Source: Ridgeia piscesae (Eukaryota > Annelida > Polychaeta > Sabellida > Siboglinidae). Taken from it: a stretch of DNA of 64,000 nt. The notes beneath the pieces were generated by a model that saw nothing but the letters and a program-made list of their open reading frames with translations, made no database searches and was not told the DNA's origin. The stretch spans positions 268,501 through 332,500 of the forward strand of contig JAODUO010000073.1 of assembly GCA_025642075.2 (NCBI GenBank). Direction: 5' to 3'. The stretch's first letter is position 1, and each line of letters begins with the position of its first letter. This document shows, one piece after another, positions 47,601 to 59,780 of the stretch. The translations under genes were made by a program, and so were the position numbers.

Positions 47601-48665
47601 GCTTTTGAATCACATGCGAATGTGGTTTAACAACACTAGAAACCAGAAGATTGAGAGGAGATCAGATTGATGTGTTTAAAATATTGAATGGATATGAAAA
47701 TATTGACAGAAATATTTTTTTCACAGTCAAGGAAGAGAGAAGGACTAGAGGACATGGAGTTACATTAGCAAAGAAGCAGTGTAGACTGGATATTAGAAAA
47801 TTTTCATTTTCACAAAGAACAGTAAACGAATGGAACAGATTATCAGCTGATTGTGTAGGTGCTAGTAGTGTTAATATATTTAAAAATAAAATCGACATAT
47901 ACCTAAGAAGGGCGGGGTATACTTAGATAGATAGGTTGGACTCTCGATAAGCCAAATGGCTTCCTAGTCCACCTGCCATCTAGAGTTGAATCTCTAGGTG
48001 GCAATCTTGTTAAATCTTGTTAAATCTTGTTAAATCTTGTTAAATCTTGTTAAATCTTGTTAAATCTTGTTAAATCTTGTTAAATCTTGTTAAATCTTGT
48101 TAAATCTTGTTAAATCTTGTTAAATCTCTTGTTTGTCACTGATCTATCATGCAACTTGTTGTCTTGCAGTAGGTTCACCAAGCTATCATTTGTATCAAAC
48201 GATAGGATGCCATACTCTGATTAAGTTCTGACATTCTATCACTGTTGAACTGTTTTACCCAAAACATAGTGATTTAAGACAAAACCACAATCCAGTGAGA
48301 AGACGGTTACTGTTGGTAGTTGAGACAGTCATGAACAAAAGATAATTTTAGTTAAATTTATCCTTGCTGTTTGATGGACATTTTAGCATTTTACACACAG
48401 AAATATTAAGTAAACATTAAATTAATATATAGATATATGTTTTACAAGTGATTTTTTAAACTGATTTGGGCTTTACCTGAAGTGCCTTCTCTGTTTCTGT
48501 GACACCTTGCTGCTCAAACTCAACAGATGACATCTGACGACAGAAAACATGCTGTAGTTGTGATGCGTCATCAAACTCATCTAAGTCAAGGTGTAGGTTT
48601 CTCACAGATGTGGGGCTGTCTGGGGCTATGTCAAAGTCTCGCAGATCCAACGCTGATGAATTCAT
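44679..48665 (-). CDS. PRR11: PRR11-like proline-rich protein (complete, 7 coding exons)
   Basis: Exons on the minus strand: 48665-48477, 47567-47463, 47045-46922, 46621-46380, 45758-45694, 45166-45083 and 44901-44679. All phases match and the sum is 1032 nt, 343 aa; human PRR11 is 360 aa. Order of parts: an acidic N-terminus (MNSSALDLRDFDIAPDSP), a charged helical region (exons 2-3), a basic stretch (RFSRRLAVKRFRLRQQQ), two polyproline blocks (QPPPPPPPLP and PPPPPPLPPP), then a C-terminus with RSPGGTP and RILEHKFRNIRSPTPSP. The RSPGGTP...RSPTP order matches vertebrate PRR11, a proline-rich protein linked to cell-cycle progression. The N-terminal half is not recognised. Exon 5 contains an A10 run (three Lys). 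An acceptor (TTGTTGTAG) two bases before the ATG implies a 5' UTR intron. Two LINE fragments lie in its introns. Confidence 0.8.
47626..48127 (+). mobile_element. 5'-truncated LINE (reverse transcriptase C-terminus) with decamer tail
   Basis: The open frame LTTLETRRLRGDQIDVFK continues to RKFSFSQRTVNEWNRL and a TAG at 47924-47926. This is the C-terminal region typical of jockey/CR1-type non-LTR reverse transcriptases. About 80 bp of 3' UTR follow, then about twelve copies of TTAAATCTTG (48006-48127), a microsatellite-like 3' tail of the kind seen in CR1/L2-like elements. It lies in intron 1 of the PRR11-like gene in antisense. The open frame and perfect tail suggest recent insertion. Confidence 0.85.
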
Positions 48666-48839
48666 GACTACAACAAAAACATAAACAAAACTAGTGTCCT
48701 AGACAATTTAGATACAGATAATTTTTGCCATGCTTAATTTCTCACAACTACTCCATGATAGTCACGTCCAGGTCATTTGTGTCCCAACAATCTTCCAGAT
48801 ACCGCCTAGCCTCAACATGCTGAAGATACAGACGAGCGA

Positions 48840-49392
48840 ACAGGAACAATATTTTTGTTCTCTTCAATATGTCAGAACACTAATTAGTGCATGTAAACAG
48901 TAATGCATGCACAAGAACTAATTATGTCAAAAAAAATGGAATAATGCAGTCTGGATATTGCTTTTAAAGGCTGTTTTGATTTACAACATGTTGACGGAGG
49001 GAGTTTCAAAGTCGAATGGTACTTGGGAAAAAAATAATACAAATGGTAATTACATCTGGAGTGTGGAATAAGGTAAGACAAGGAATGCTGTTTCCTAGTA
49101 ACTGCGTTTACAGGAATAAAATATGTTTTTGTTGGTATACCCACTAAGACATTTGCTATTTTATATATCATGCATAGCTTAGCGTCATTTCTTCCGTCGG
49201 ACAGAGATCTCCATCCTAATGTCTGGAGCATATCAGTTACACTTGAGGTATTGTGGTGGTGATGTAGGACATATCTAGCTGCATGGTGTTGCCGTTGGGT
49301 CATTTCTAGTTGGTTCATCTGTGTAAAGGTGAAGGAGTCCCAGACAGTACAGCTGTTTTCTAAGATAGGTCTGACAAAGGTGAAGTAAGCCT
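48840..49392 (-). mobile_element. 5'-truncated LINE fragment, second family (degraded)
   Basis: On the minus strand the frame AYFTFVRPILENSCTVWD, then LEMTQRQ..AARYVL and SSVTDMLQTLGWRSLSDGR, is the C-terminal part of a non-LTR retrotransposon polymerase. After YHLYYFFP (about 49030) the expected STIRLWNSLPQHVVN reading is in another frame, so a frameshift has occurred. The open reading ends at 48884. It lies in the putative 5' UTR intron of the PRR11-like gene, in sense orientation. Confidence 0.8.
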
Positions 49393-49761
49393 GAGTTTTT
49401 ATTTGAATTTACGAGATTTTGAGATTTCTGAAGTCAGGCTAGTGATCTATTTGCTTTTAAATTAAGTTTTAAAGAAATTTTATTTATGTGGGCATTCAAC
49501 AGAAAAATGTCTGAAGTTACGGTTATACAATGTTATTTTGCCTGGATTATCAAATTCAGTAACTGCTTAACTCGACTTCGATCATCAACTGATCGAGCAT
49601 GTTAATAACTTTAAAATGTAGAGTTGACTTGACCCTCTTCTTCTTAGACTTAGTACAAGTTCTTGTCTTGAGTTGAGCAAGTCTCTTCGGTATCGTTTAT
49701 TTTAATAAAAACAACATTTTGTATTCCATTTCAACCCCATCAAAGGTTGTTTTATACTTAC

Positions 49762-49880
49762 CGAAGTGAGTCGATGTAATATTTACTAATACATTAAAAC
49801 AGACACCAGCTAGGCACAAAAATCAACTATAAAAATTTCGATTTAGTTTTCTGTTGCTGTAGCATCGCGTTAAAATTGTT
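49762..49880 (-). promoter_or_regulatory. Candidate non-coding first exon and promoter of the PRR11-like gene
   Basis: A strong donor (ACTTCG before GTAAGTATAAA) places the left exon end at 49762. Just upstream in the gene's sense lie a plus-strand AAAATGGCCGCTGTC (YY1-like, near 49882) and an inverted CCAAT (plus-strand ATTGG near 49914). The right exon limit is not determined. It is linked to the acceptor at 48668 by inference. Confidence 0.4.
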
Positions 49881-49929
49881 TAAAATGGCCGCTGTCAAAA
49901 ACTGAGCCGTGTGATTGGTTGACCGTTTT

Positions 49930-51740
49930 TTAGATACAAATTCGTCACCTGGCGGAGTATTGTGTATAGTCTAGCGGAGAGTCAATGAACTACTTTAGCA
50001 TCGCCTGCTCCATCATAAAATTATAACATTCTAAGCCTCGCTAAGCCTTACGTAGAATATTAAATAATTGTCACGGAAGCCACAACGCTTGGGCATGGTT
50101 TAACCCAATTGACATCGATACCTACCTCTATAATCACCTCAGAAATGCCTGTGTCAAATTTACATAATAACGTGGGTAGACTGGGGCACCGCGGCCCTTT
50201 GGATAAGACATGCCGTACGCACAATATAAGCTCTGAACGACCCATGGCGGTGCTAACATATACCGTATAAACATCCAGAAGTCTGCGCAAAATATACATT
50301 TATAACAGTGATTCTTGACAAGTGCGAAAGACGCTAAAGGAGTCTCACGTTTCCACGACGGCGCAAAAATTGTCTTGTCTCATGGTATGGGACAATATAC
50401 GTGTTTGTTTCTCTCATAAATAACATATACCGCGAGTGACTTGCCTTTTTGGTCTATGATTTTTGGTTTTCCATCTACTTATGACAATTTTTAATACTCA
50501 TTGAGATACATAATGAATATTTATTTTTAAATGATTTTTCATATCCATTTACGCAGGCCTAAGATGTAATATCCTAGCTACAACCATGTTCTATACCTGT
50601 GTAGATTTAGGCCCGACGTATAGCTAAATCTGCGCTGCGCTTCTACGGGATAAATTATCAGCGGAAATGACGTCGACACGTTTTTGCGCATGTCTGTTTC
50701 CCGTAGTAAACGCTCGGGGACGAGGTTGTTTGAATAAGAATGCGAAGCTTCTTGAAAACTAGCCAACTACAGGAACTAAATTATCCAGTGAACGCCGACG
50801 ACAGATGTTTATCCAAGTGATCATACTTGCAGCGGCAGTAAGTGTTAATTTAAATGTACTAGTTAATTAACTAGTAGGACACCATGCAGTAACTAGTAAG
50901 TGAGCAATTGTTATTCTGCAACGTATATCTTTTTAACACCGACACATACACATTTTGAGTCCAATTTCGGAATACTCACCTGTGATTTAATTGACGTATA
51001 CGATACGCTATCACTTATTTCGCATTGGTTTATCGTCCTATAGAGATGTACACGTTTGCACCACAGTAATAACCACATTTCCAATATCAGTCATTTTAAT
51101 AGGGGCAACTATTGTTTGGCCAATACCTATTTTGGTCATCGACACATTGTACCGAGGCAATCGCAACAGGAACAAGATGTAAGGCAAGCTGCCATAAAGA
51201 AGGGAAATGACGTCATAGATGTTCCGAACAGTGACGGCGTATAGAATAGCCGGACAAAGCCACTGGCTTCACAAATAGCTTTCAGGCCCATTGGCGTAGT
51301 CTGGATAATGATTTGTTGGCGGGCACGTTTCCCACAAGTACTTCCAAATCTACATATGTTTAGTTTAAATGCACCACTGGTTTCCCCAAGACCCCGACCG
51401 CACCCTACTGACGCTCCAAAGATTCAAACTGGTCTATTCAAGCGTGGGACTTGCAGTCCGAATGTAGGGGCCATAACTGTCAAGGGGAAGGGAACTGGAA
51501 AAGGGAACACGTACACTTCAAGCATTTTGTACAGCTGTAGGTCTAATAATTATTATTATAGGGTATAGAGGGCGGGAGGTCTAATTATTTCTGTTATTCG
51601 ATATAGCGCCTGATCTGATTTTAAATTGTTCGTTACATTGCGGCACATACAAATCAAAACAGTTTTATAAAATATGTCTAAACACACATTCTCTACAAAC
51701 AATATGTCATCATCATCGTAATGCGACAAAGACTGCTTCC
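49930..51740. other. Intergenic sequence
   Basis: No gene was recognised on either strand. Short frames at 50060-50299 (minus), 50991-51182 (plus) and 51308-51568 (plus) have no family signature. Confidence 0.4.
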
Positions 51741-51741
51741 A

Positions 51742-52910
51742 TCATTTGACTATTGCTCTCCATTTATCTCTCTGTTGTGAGAGTGATGTCCATGAGTCGG
51801 TCTTTATGTCTCTCAGCTTCAGGTTTCTCTTGATGGTATCCTTGAACCGGAGACGAGGACGTCCTCTCTTTCTGTGACCAGAAGACAATTGAAAGTAGAG
51901 AATCAGCTTTGGTAGCCTGTCTGGTGACATCCTCATGAGGTGTCCAGTCCACCGGAGATTCTTTCTGATCAGAAGATCTTCCATAGATGGTAGCACTGTC
52001 CGTTCGAGTATTTCCTTGTATGTCACTTTGTCCATCCAGGTTATCCTCATGATTGAACGCAAATGTCGCATCATGAAGGCATGCAGCTTTTTCACATGTC
52101 GTGTGTACACTGTCCAGGCCTCGCTCCATATATGAAGGTGACAGCACGGTTGCACGGTATATCTTGCCTTTAACCCGCATGAATACATGGTGGTTGTTCC
52201 AGAGTCTCTGGCGTAGTCGGCCGAAAGATCCACTAGCCTTGGCTATCCTCCTCTGTATTTCATCGTCAATGCATCCATTACTTGATATAGTGCTTCCGAG
52301 GTAGGTGAATTCCAGAACAGAGTTCAGCTTGTTTCCATCAACCATGATATCCTCCTCTTGGGTAGAGTTGGGTTGGTACAGCACCTCGGTCTTCTTGATG
52401 TTAATCTTCAGGTCAAACTCGTCGAGCATTGCTGGTAGGAAGAAGGAGAAGAGCGTGGGGGCCAGTACACAACCTTGATTGATCCCATTTGTGACACTGA
52501 ACGATTCCGAGACTTCCCTTCCAATACTAACTTTCGCCATCATTCCAATATAGAGAGCCTCGACCATAGTTGTGAACTTCTCTGGGCATCCATACTTCCG
52601 CAGTAGCTGCCATAGCACGGTCCTCCCAATTGTATCGAGCCCCTTACGGAAGTCGACAAATACCATGTACAGTGGTTGGTCCAGCTCAATGCACTTTTCT
52701 TGTAGCTGTCATGTCCACGGTTACCTCTAAAGCCACATTGTGTCTTCAGAACGACCTCTGGTGTTATGTGGGTAGATAGTCTGTCTGTTGAGGAGGATCC
52801 TGGCGAAGATCTTGCCTGCTATGGAAAAATGAGAGATTACTCTATAGTTCCCACAGTCTGTTCGATCACCTATCTTGCAGATGGTTACAATGCTGGGATC
52901 CTTCCATAAT
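51742..52910 (-). pseudogene. Decayed endonuclease/reverse-transcriptase retroelement, 5'-truncated
   Basis: Reading the minus strand: DCGNYR and SIAGKIFARILLNRQT (about 52860-52770), then MVFVDFRKGLDTIGRTVLW, then SVTNGINQGCVLAPTLFSFF. These are the fingers and palm of a non-LTR reverse transcriptase of the type abundant in mollusc genomes. After AMLDE the sequence jumps to DLKINIKKTEVLYQ, so the segment carrying the catalytic [FY]ADD box is deleted. A frameshift near 52165-52130 moves the C-terminal part (VYTRHVKKLHAFMMRHLR to the end at 51742) to another frame. The 5' end abuts an (AT)n tract. Not functional. Confidence 0.88.
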
Positions 52911-52919
52911 AGTCGATAA

Positions 52920-53124
<205 letters not shown>

Positions 53125-53363
53125 TGTATCTATATATTTTTTCTATATTAAACCCATGCTATACACGTATTGAAGTATCTAAATATATAGAAAACTAATG
53201 TTTTATTAATGTTCAACAGAGATCAGTAGGTAGACATAACACAATGTAAATACACATCAGTTAAGTAATGTATATTGACTTCAAAAGAGGGCTGAGCCGG
53301 AGCTTCTGCGCCACTCAACTTCCGGTGTCGCGTTGTCTTGGTCGGCTCATGACATCGGGAAAC

Positions 53364-53756
<393 letters not shown>

Positions 53757-56093
53757 TGTAGTGGGGGTGCTGTTGACAACTTGTAGCCGTCATCGCCACG
53801 CCACCATAACCTCCGTTGGCACAGCTCGTGACATTTGAAGATGCGAAGTTGTCGAAGACTTTGAGGTGACGTTCCAAGTAATTTTCAGATATTTTGACGC
53901 ACCAACCTCCCCAATCAAAACACAGTTAGGCCTACTATTGCAAATTGCTACTCCGTCCCTAACTATTTGGAATTATTCTCCTTCCATACACTACGGGGGC
54001 TCAGGTCTCCATGCCCCCATCCCATTAAGAAACCTACGCATTTTACGTGTTGTCTTTCAGGGTGTAGCAGGTGCGCCGTGTCCACGGCGTGGTTGTCTCT
54101 GCCCCGAACGCAGCAGGTCGGGTTGCCAGAGCACGAATCTTCTCCCCCCCCCCTCTATGTGACTGGGCAGCGTTCAGAGCTCCCACCTCTACGTCGCGAT
54201 CCGCCACTGTTCGTCGCCGGAAGTTGAACGTTAAATTTTACATAGGCCTACCGCGACGATCACCGCATTAATTCATGATGGCTCTGTTGAAAGCAGACGA
54301 TGTATCTGAAAGGTGTTTTCTCAAAAATGTTGCCACCCTTACCATTAGGTTAATAATATAGAACAACTTGATCGTTTTGTCTACATCTCAGTTCAAAAAC
54401 CGATATGACAAACTATCACACTGGGCGGTGGGGTGGGTGGGTAAGTCAAATTACCTCCTACCCCGACGGCTGCGTGCCTCTCAGGTAAATTCAGGTAAAC
54501 CAACAATTTCGGGAGAAGCGCTGGCGTCGGCAAGATGTAACTTTGAACGGGAATATCGACTTCCGGAATCAACCGTGCGACGCGAACTCTGGATGCGGCT
54601 GTTTCCGGTCTGTGTCTATTCACGTCCATGTTGCGTCGGCTGCGTTACCCGCTTCGACGATGACACAAGTTATGTGAATTTGTTTTTAAAGCCTCCGATG
54701 CGACCAAAGCCGAAGCGACCAATTTCCCTTCCCTAGCCGAGGAGGTAACGCAGCCGCAGCATCCTAATTGCAAAGAAATTGCGAAAAATGAAAGCAGAAA
54801 TCGTTGTATGTTTATCGTTTTGCTCAAGTGAAAAACAAGAAAGGTTTTTTAATTGTTTTCTTCTGTAACGCGTGTAAGGAAATGACAAGACTGTTTCCCT
54901 TCTGTTGCTAACAGGTGACCTGTCGACGGTCTGGGCCGACCTTTATTGCGCGAGATGCATCATTCGTGACGTCAGCAGACATCTGAAGCTGGAATGTCGA
55001 GTGAAGGTATTTCTACGATTGCGGCTGTAACTTAAGGTAAAGTCAGAGCCGTTTCCCACATAGCTGCAGCTACACTAATTTGTTTGGCAAATTCTTAATG
55101 TAGACCGAAGTGGATTTGCCTTTCAGCTCGTTGTATCACGAACTGCGAAGAGACCCCGTGTCGTCTAGGCTAGTGTAGTGTATAGGGAGTGTTCCTGGCT
55201 ATCCATAACCCCAGCTGCAGCTTGTGTCCGGATTGTGTCCTTACTCTGGGCAATGGATACAGACAAAAGACACACTGAAAGATAATTATGGAGGGTTTCG
55301 GAACAACATGCGATAACACAATTTCTGATACTTTGCCAAAACTAGTACCGAACGTTTGCTTAACAACGTGTTTGGCTGTAGACATAGGGCCTACTATCAC
55401 GTATAATGTATACAACGATACGATAACTCCCGCGAAAAGAGTCCTTGTTTTTAAAACGTTACGTCACCCGTCCGTTCTTGAATAAAAAGCAACATTTGTA
55501 TAATCATCATCCAATTCAGCCACAGACCCAGCGTCGAGTTATGTCGCTCTCCTCGTTACGCGCACTGTGTGGATATTTCGCGTTTTAATAACAAAATAAT
55601 TTAGTCATAATTTTATTATACCTATCTGTCACATTTTGTAACGCAAATCTGCAGAGATCATGTTTATCATTCGCTATTATTCTCTACGTTCGGACACACG
55701 TGATACAAGGAGTCTTCTGTTTTAATGTTATCTCGGTGGAAGCTGCAACATCCCAGATGCAGCTATCAAACTATGTTCTAGAATATTCCTTTCATTATGT
55801 CAGTACTCGCGACACTGAGAAAATGAATTGTCCAGCAATAACTTTTTAATACCTAGGCCGTCTATACATAATCAAAACAAATAAATTTGTAATTCAATAT
55901 AATTTGCATCGAATTCTCTAATCATAATAAGAAATCATGAACATCTTAATAAGGAATCACGATATAAAAACGTCGGTTTATCTATCTCTCCGATGTCTGT
56001 TAATTAAGATGCATCAATTTGCTGTGACATTAACAATGGATTCGTGAGAGTTAGATATTTTTATTCAATGTTATTAATATGTCGTCTTGCACT
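53757..56093. other. Intergenic sequence
   Basis: No gene was recognised. A full CRE palindrome TGACGTCA lies at about 54967-54974. A stretch bounded by CTAACAG and GTATTT (about 54916-55004) reads open in one frame but matches nothing I know. Short frames near 53866-54827 have no family signature. Confidence 0.4.
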
Positions 56094-56502
56094 TTTATTC
56101 AAAAGCGGATGTTAATGTAAAACATGCTCGTTCAACATTAGATTAGCGGAAGTTGTGTGAACACTCTGACGAAGGAAAAGTGATTTTATACATGCAACGA
56201 CCTACTATTCAAATAATAACAGACAGTGCTAGGTAGGCCCAGACATTGACGACAGTGAAGAGTTATATCTTACATTTGGCGATGGCGGCAACAAATGCAC
56301 AATTCAAATAGTGTCAACTGCATTTGAGATGTAGCAACAGTTCAACGGTGTCTCTTCGGTACTTCAAATCCAGAGTTCACAGATACATTCTGTTATCATC
56401 TCGACCCACGCACCACGGCATGTTTACGTCACGAACGACCAGTATGTCGGTGATACGTCAGCGTCCAGGACAACATGAAATAATTACTTTACACCTACAG
56501 TC
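56094..56502 (-). other. 3' UTR of the Hsp20 gene
   Basis: Minus-strand AATAAA signals lie at 56099-56094 and 56065-56060, about 400 bases after the stop at 56503. The short plus-strand frame at 56324-56641 is incidental. Confidence 0.45.
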
Positions 56503-57115
56503 TCACTTCGCCTCTGTGCTCGCCGTACTGGACTCACCAACGGCCGCCTTTACCGGTATTTCCAACGTGAGGACGCCATCTTTGAAGAACGATGACGTCA
56601 CTTTGCCCGGATCGACGTCATCGGGGGTGGGCAGTTCGTAGGTGCGACTGTACTCCTCGGACGTTTCCTGGTCACCCTTCTTGGTCCGCTTCATGGCGTG
56701 CACTTCGATCTTGTTGCCGACGGTCTTAACGTTGATCGACTCCGACTCGAACTCGTTGACGTCGAGGTTGAACCGGAGCTTGTCCTTGTGCGCGTCGTCG
56801 ATGTAGCGTTCAAGAGACGACGAGTCGAGCTTGACAAGTTCGTTCGGCGAGTCTAACTTCTCGAGCGACATCAGACGGAGCACTTCCTGCCGCATACTGC
56901 CCGCTCCCAGCATGCCCATCTCGCTCTTCATTTCCGATTTCAGTTTCTCCATCTCGCTCGCGATGTCGATGCCCATTCGGTCGCCCAGCAGGTCCGAAAA
57001 AGTTGGACGAAGTCGAGTGGATGCTTACGTTCGACCCTAGCGTCTTCCCCACCGACTTCGATGTCATCGTCGTTGTCGACTTTGACGAGACAGTTTTGCT
57101 CGAGTAGGACGCCAT
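56503..57115 (-). pseudogene. Small heat-shock protein (Hsp20/alpha-crystallin), one-base frameshift
   Basis: Small heat-shock proteins are ATP-independent chaperones that hold unfolding proteins in oligomers. The upstream frame starts at 57115 (MASYSSKTVSSKSTTTMTSK, Ser/Thr-rich) and reaches the T5 run at 57001-56997. The downstream frame (from 56976: MGIDIASEMEKLKSEMKSEM) carries the alpha-crystallin domain. Its strands include KLRFNLDVNEFESESINVK, then KIEVHAMKR, then the characteristic loop and DGVLTLEIPVKA before the stop at 56503. One T fewer in the run would join the frames into about 203 codons, so this is either a recent pseudogene or a base-calling error. No intron is seen, as is common in the family. 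A third frame starting at 57237 (MSESVSALSGASQQ) could be an alternative N-terminus. Domain identity is firm; integrity is uncertain. Confidence 0.85.
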
Positions 57116-57279
57116 TTCGTGCCGGGTTGAGCTGCTGCTGCTGCTTTACTGCTGTTAAACGTCGACTGCTGCACACTGGACGAGCTGGAGCGTATTTGTT
57201 GAGACGCTCCGCTCAACGCTGAGACTGATTCAGACATAGCTATGCGCGATAAATCCGCGTTTTTTCCTTCCTCGAACAC

Positions 57280-57784
57280 GACACCTACGGTCTGCTAAAG
57301 TTCAAGCGCCGCAGAATGCCGCCCGCCAGACAGCAGAACACTCCGAAGTCGATAAAACTGCGAGCGTTCGCACGCGTCTGAGCACTCAAGTCTGGTTATG
57401 ATTCAGGGGCGACCGCCGTGCGCTGTGCCGCGATGATTTGCGTTGCCTGAGACCGGCCGCGCAGTCCTCGCGGTATATAAACAGTCCACCTGGCTAAATA
57501 TAAGAACTCTTGTGAGCGAGCTACGTCTGGCAAATGCCCGCTATGGTCGTGTTGACGACGCGGAGAGTTCCAGGCGGAGGAACGCGTAATTGCCTCCGTC
57601 GATGACGACACAGATGGGACGGGATTACACAACAGCGTCGGAATGTAGGCTCAGACCACCGCGGCTCCTGTCTGTGTAGTTGGGCTTTTCTAGGGAAACA
57701 ACTGGGTTTGGCGATGTTAGAATAGGGCGTTGGCGATGTTAGAATAGTGTAGAATGTTGTATTGCTGACTGTTTACACGAACTG
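57280..57784 (-). promoter_or_regulatory. Upstream region of the Hsp20 gene
   Basis: A TATA-like sequence (minus-strand TTTATATACC, at about 57481-57472) lies some 360 bases upstream of the start at 57115. Several GAA/TTC blocks occur (for example GTTCCAGGCGGAGGAAC near 57567-57583), but no perfect nGAAnnTTCnnGAAn heat-shock element was found. No other gene is visible. Confidence 0.35.
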
Positions 57785-57785
57785 T

Positions 57786-58568
57786 AGGACGGACGGACGG
57801 ACGGACGGACGGACGGACGGACGGACGGACGGACGGACGGACGGACGGACGGACGGACGGACGGACGGACGGACGGACGGACGGACGGACGGACGGACGG
57901 ACGGACGGACGGACGGACGGACGGACGGACGGACGGACGGACGGACGGACGGACGGACGGACGGACGGACGGGGACGGCGCGGACGGACGACGGAGGACG
58001 GAGCGACGGACGGACGGACGAGGACGGACGGCGGCGGGCGGCGGCGGCGGGCGGCGGGCGGCGTCGGCGGCGGCGGCGGTCGTCGGGGCGGGCGGCGGTG
58101 CGGCGGCGGCGGCGGACGGTCGGTCGGTCGGTCGGTCGGTCGGTCGGTCGGTCGGTCGGTCGGTCGGTCGGTCGGTCGTCGGTCGGTCGGTCGGTCGGTC
58201 GGTCGGTCGGTCGGTCGGTCGGTCGGTCGGTCGGTCGGTCGGTCGGTCGGTCGGTCGGTCGGTCGGTCGGTCGGTCGGTCGGTCGGTCGGTCGGTCGGTC
58301 GGTCGGTCGGTCGGTCGGTCGGTCGGTCGGTCGGTCGGTCGGTCGGTCGGTCGGTCGGTCGGTCGGTCGGTCGGTCGGTCGGTCGGTCGGTCGGTCGGTC
58401 GGTCGGTCGGTCGGTCGGTCGGTCGGTCGGTCGGTCGGTCGGTCGGTCGGTCGGTCGGTCGGTCGGTCGGTCGGTCGGTCGGTCGGTCGGTCGGTCGGTC
58501 GGTCGGTCGGTCGGTCGGTCGGTCGGTCGGTCGGTCGGTCGGTCGGTCGGTCGGTCGGTCGGTCGGTC
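57786..58568. repeat. GC-rich tetranucleotide block: (GGAC)n, GGC-rich core, (GGTC)n
   Basis: About 46 copies of GGAC (57786-57970), then an irregular GGC/GGAC/CGG core (57971-58116), then about 113 copies of GGTC (58117-58568) with one TCGTC slip near 58178. The two tetramers are not reverse complements; they differ by an A/T change. Long Arg/Pro/Thr/Asp or Gly/Arg/Ser frames on both strands are artefacts. It lies about 0.7 kb upstream of the Hsp20 start. Confidence 0.96.
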
Positions 58569-59780
58569 ATTAGTGTGCACATGTAAATGCAGTAGGGCTT
58601 CGGCATATAGCCTTACGATTTCGGAGTAACAGAAATCTCATCTCGTTTGCGCTACTTGATAACAACTACTGTTGGGTCATGTTTTATGGCCTCCAGTTGC
58701 GAGCGGCTGGGAATCAAGAGTCGACGAAAAACAACGTTCGCTATCGCTCTGTGACGCGCCTGTGCCGGAACAGCTTCAACAGTTCATGACACAATGCGGT
58801 GAAGAATGCGCGGTGTCTGTGAGTCGTCGCCACGGTGCATTAGCAGTTCATGACACAATGCGGTGAAGAACTGCAGTGACTAGGCACTCCCAGTTTTCAA
58901 ATACGTCTAAACATCTCATAGAGCTATGCCAAAAAAAATTGCTAATCAGATTTGTTTCAAATACAAGCAACAGTCGTAGCTTTGAACAGGGACTCGACTA
59001 CATGATGGTGCTGTACATATAATTTCAAACACATTTTGCGAAAAGGGCATGTGGTCTCACTTGTATACTTTTATATAAGTAGCTCTTTAAAATCATCCTA
59101 CAAAATACTGTAACTATGATAAAAGCCGGCCCGGCATTTGGCCATAGCAAGTGTGTAGATGTAATGACGAGAACATGAACAATTAATTTTACAACACGTC
59201 AGCTAATGAAAACCGCGCGGGGTCAACGTTTTAAAAGCATATCATGTATAATATAACAGCACATATCTCACTTGATTACACATTTTCATAATCACTGATA
59301 ATTCGTTTGACTTCGGGGCATTCTAGCTGCATACGTAAGTTAACGTAAGTAAGCACAGTGTCAACACGGTTACTTAAACAGCTGCACCCGACAACAAAAT
59401 GAACCATTGATCACTAAACCCTGGGCGCCCCTCGGATATATGATATATAGGCCTGTAGACAGCTAATTAATATAATGGTCTGTCTGTAGCTGTTTATCTT
59501 TACGGCTAGCTATTCGCTGAGCGGTCATGTAAATGGAAACGGACAGAGAATTCCTACACGATGCCACAAACTCGTCAAAAACAACTGAGCTAAACAGCAT
59601 TGACCAGATGACTTTCCTCTCAAAATAATACACCGACTTTGGCTGGTTTGATTCACTTCGGCAGCGACTCATTCTTCCCGAGGGATTGGCCTCGGTTGGT
59701 TCTTCCCGTCAGCAAGGGAGGCAGCAGACTGCCGAGTGTCTCGCATATTTACTTGTCGGTCTCAAGGCACATGACTGCCA
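58569..59780. other. Unique sequence with a short direct repeat
   Basis: CAGTTCATGACACAATGCGG plus TGAAGAA occurs twice, near 58780 and 58841, about 62 bp apart. No gene was recognised. Confidence 0.5.

Noticed and set aside
54910..55010. Possible coding exon between CTAACAG and GTATTT
   Set aside because: One frame is open, but the sequence matches no family and no partner exons were found.
56503..57280. Perfect heat-shock elements upstream of the Hsp20 gene
   Set aside because: Only scattered GAA/TTC words were found; no run of three alternating pentamers.
57717..58606. Overlapping Arg/Pro/Thr/Asp and Gly/Arg/Ser repeat proteins on both strands
   Set aside because: A tetranucleotide array is open in all frames when its words contain no stop; this is pure periodicity.
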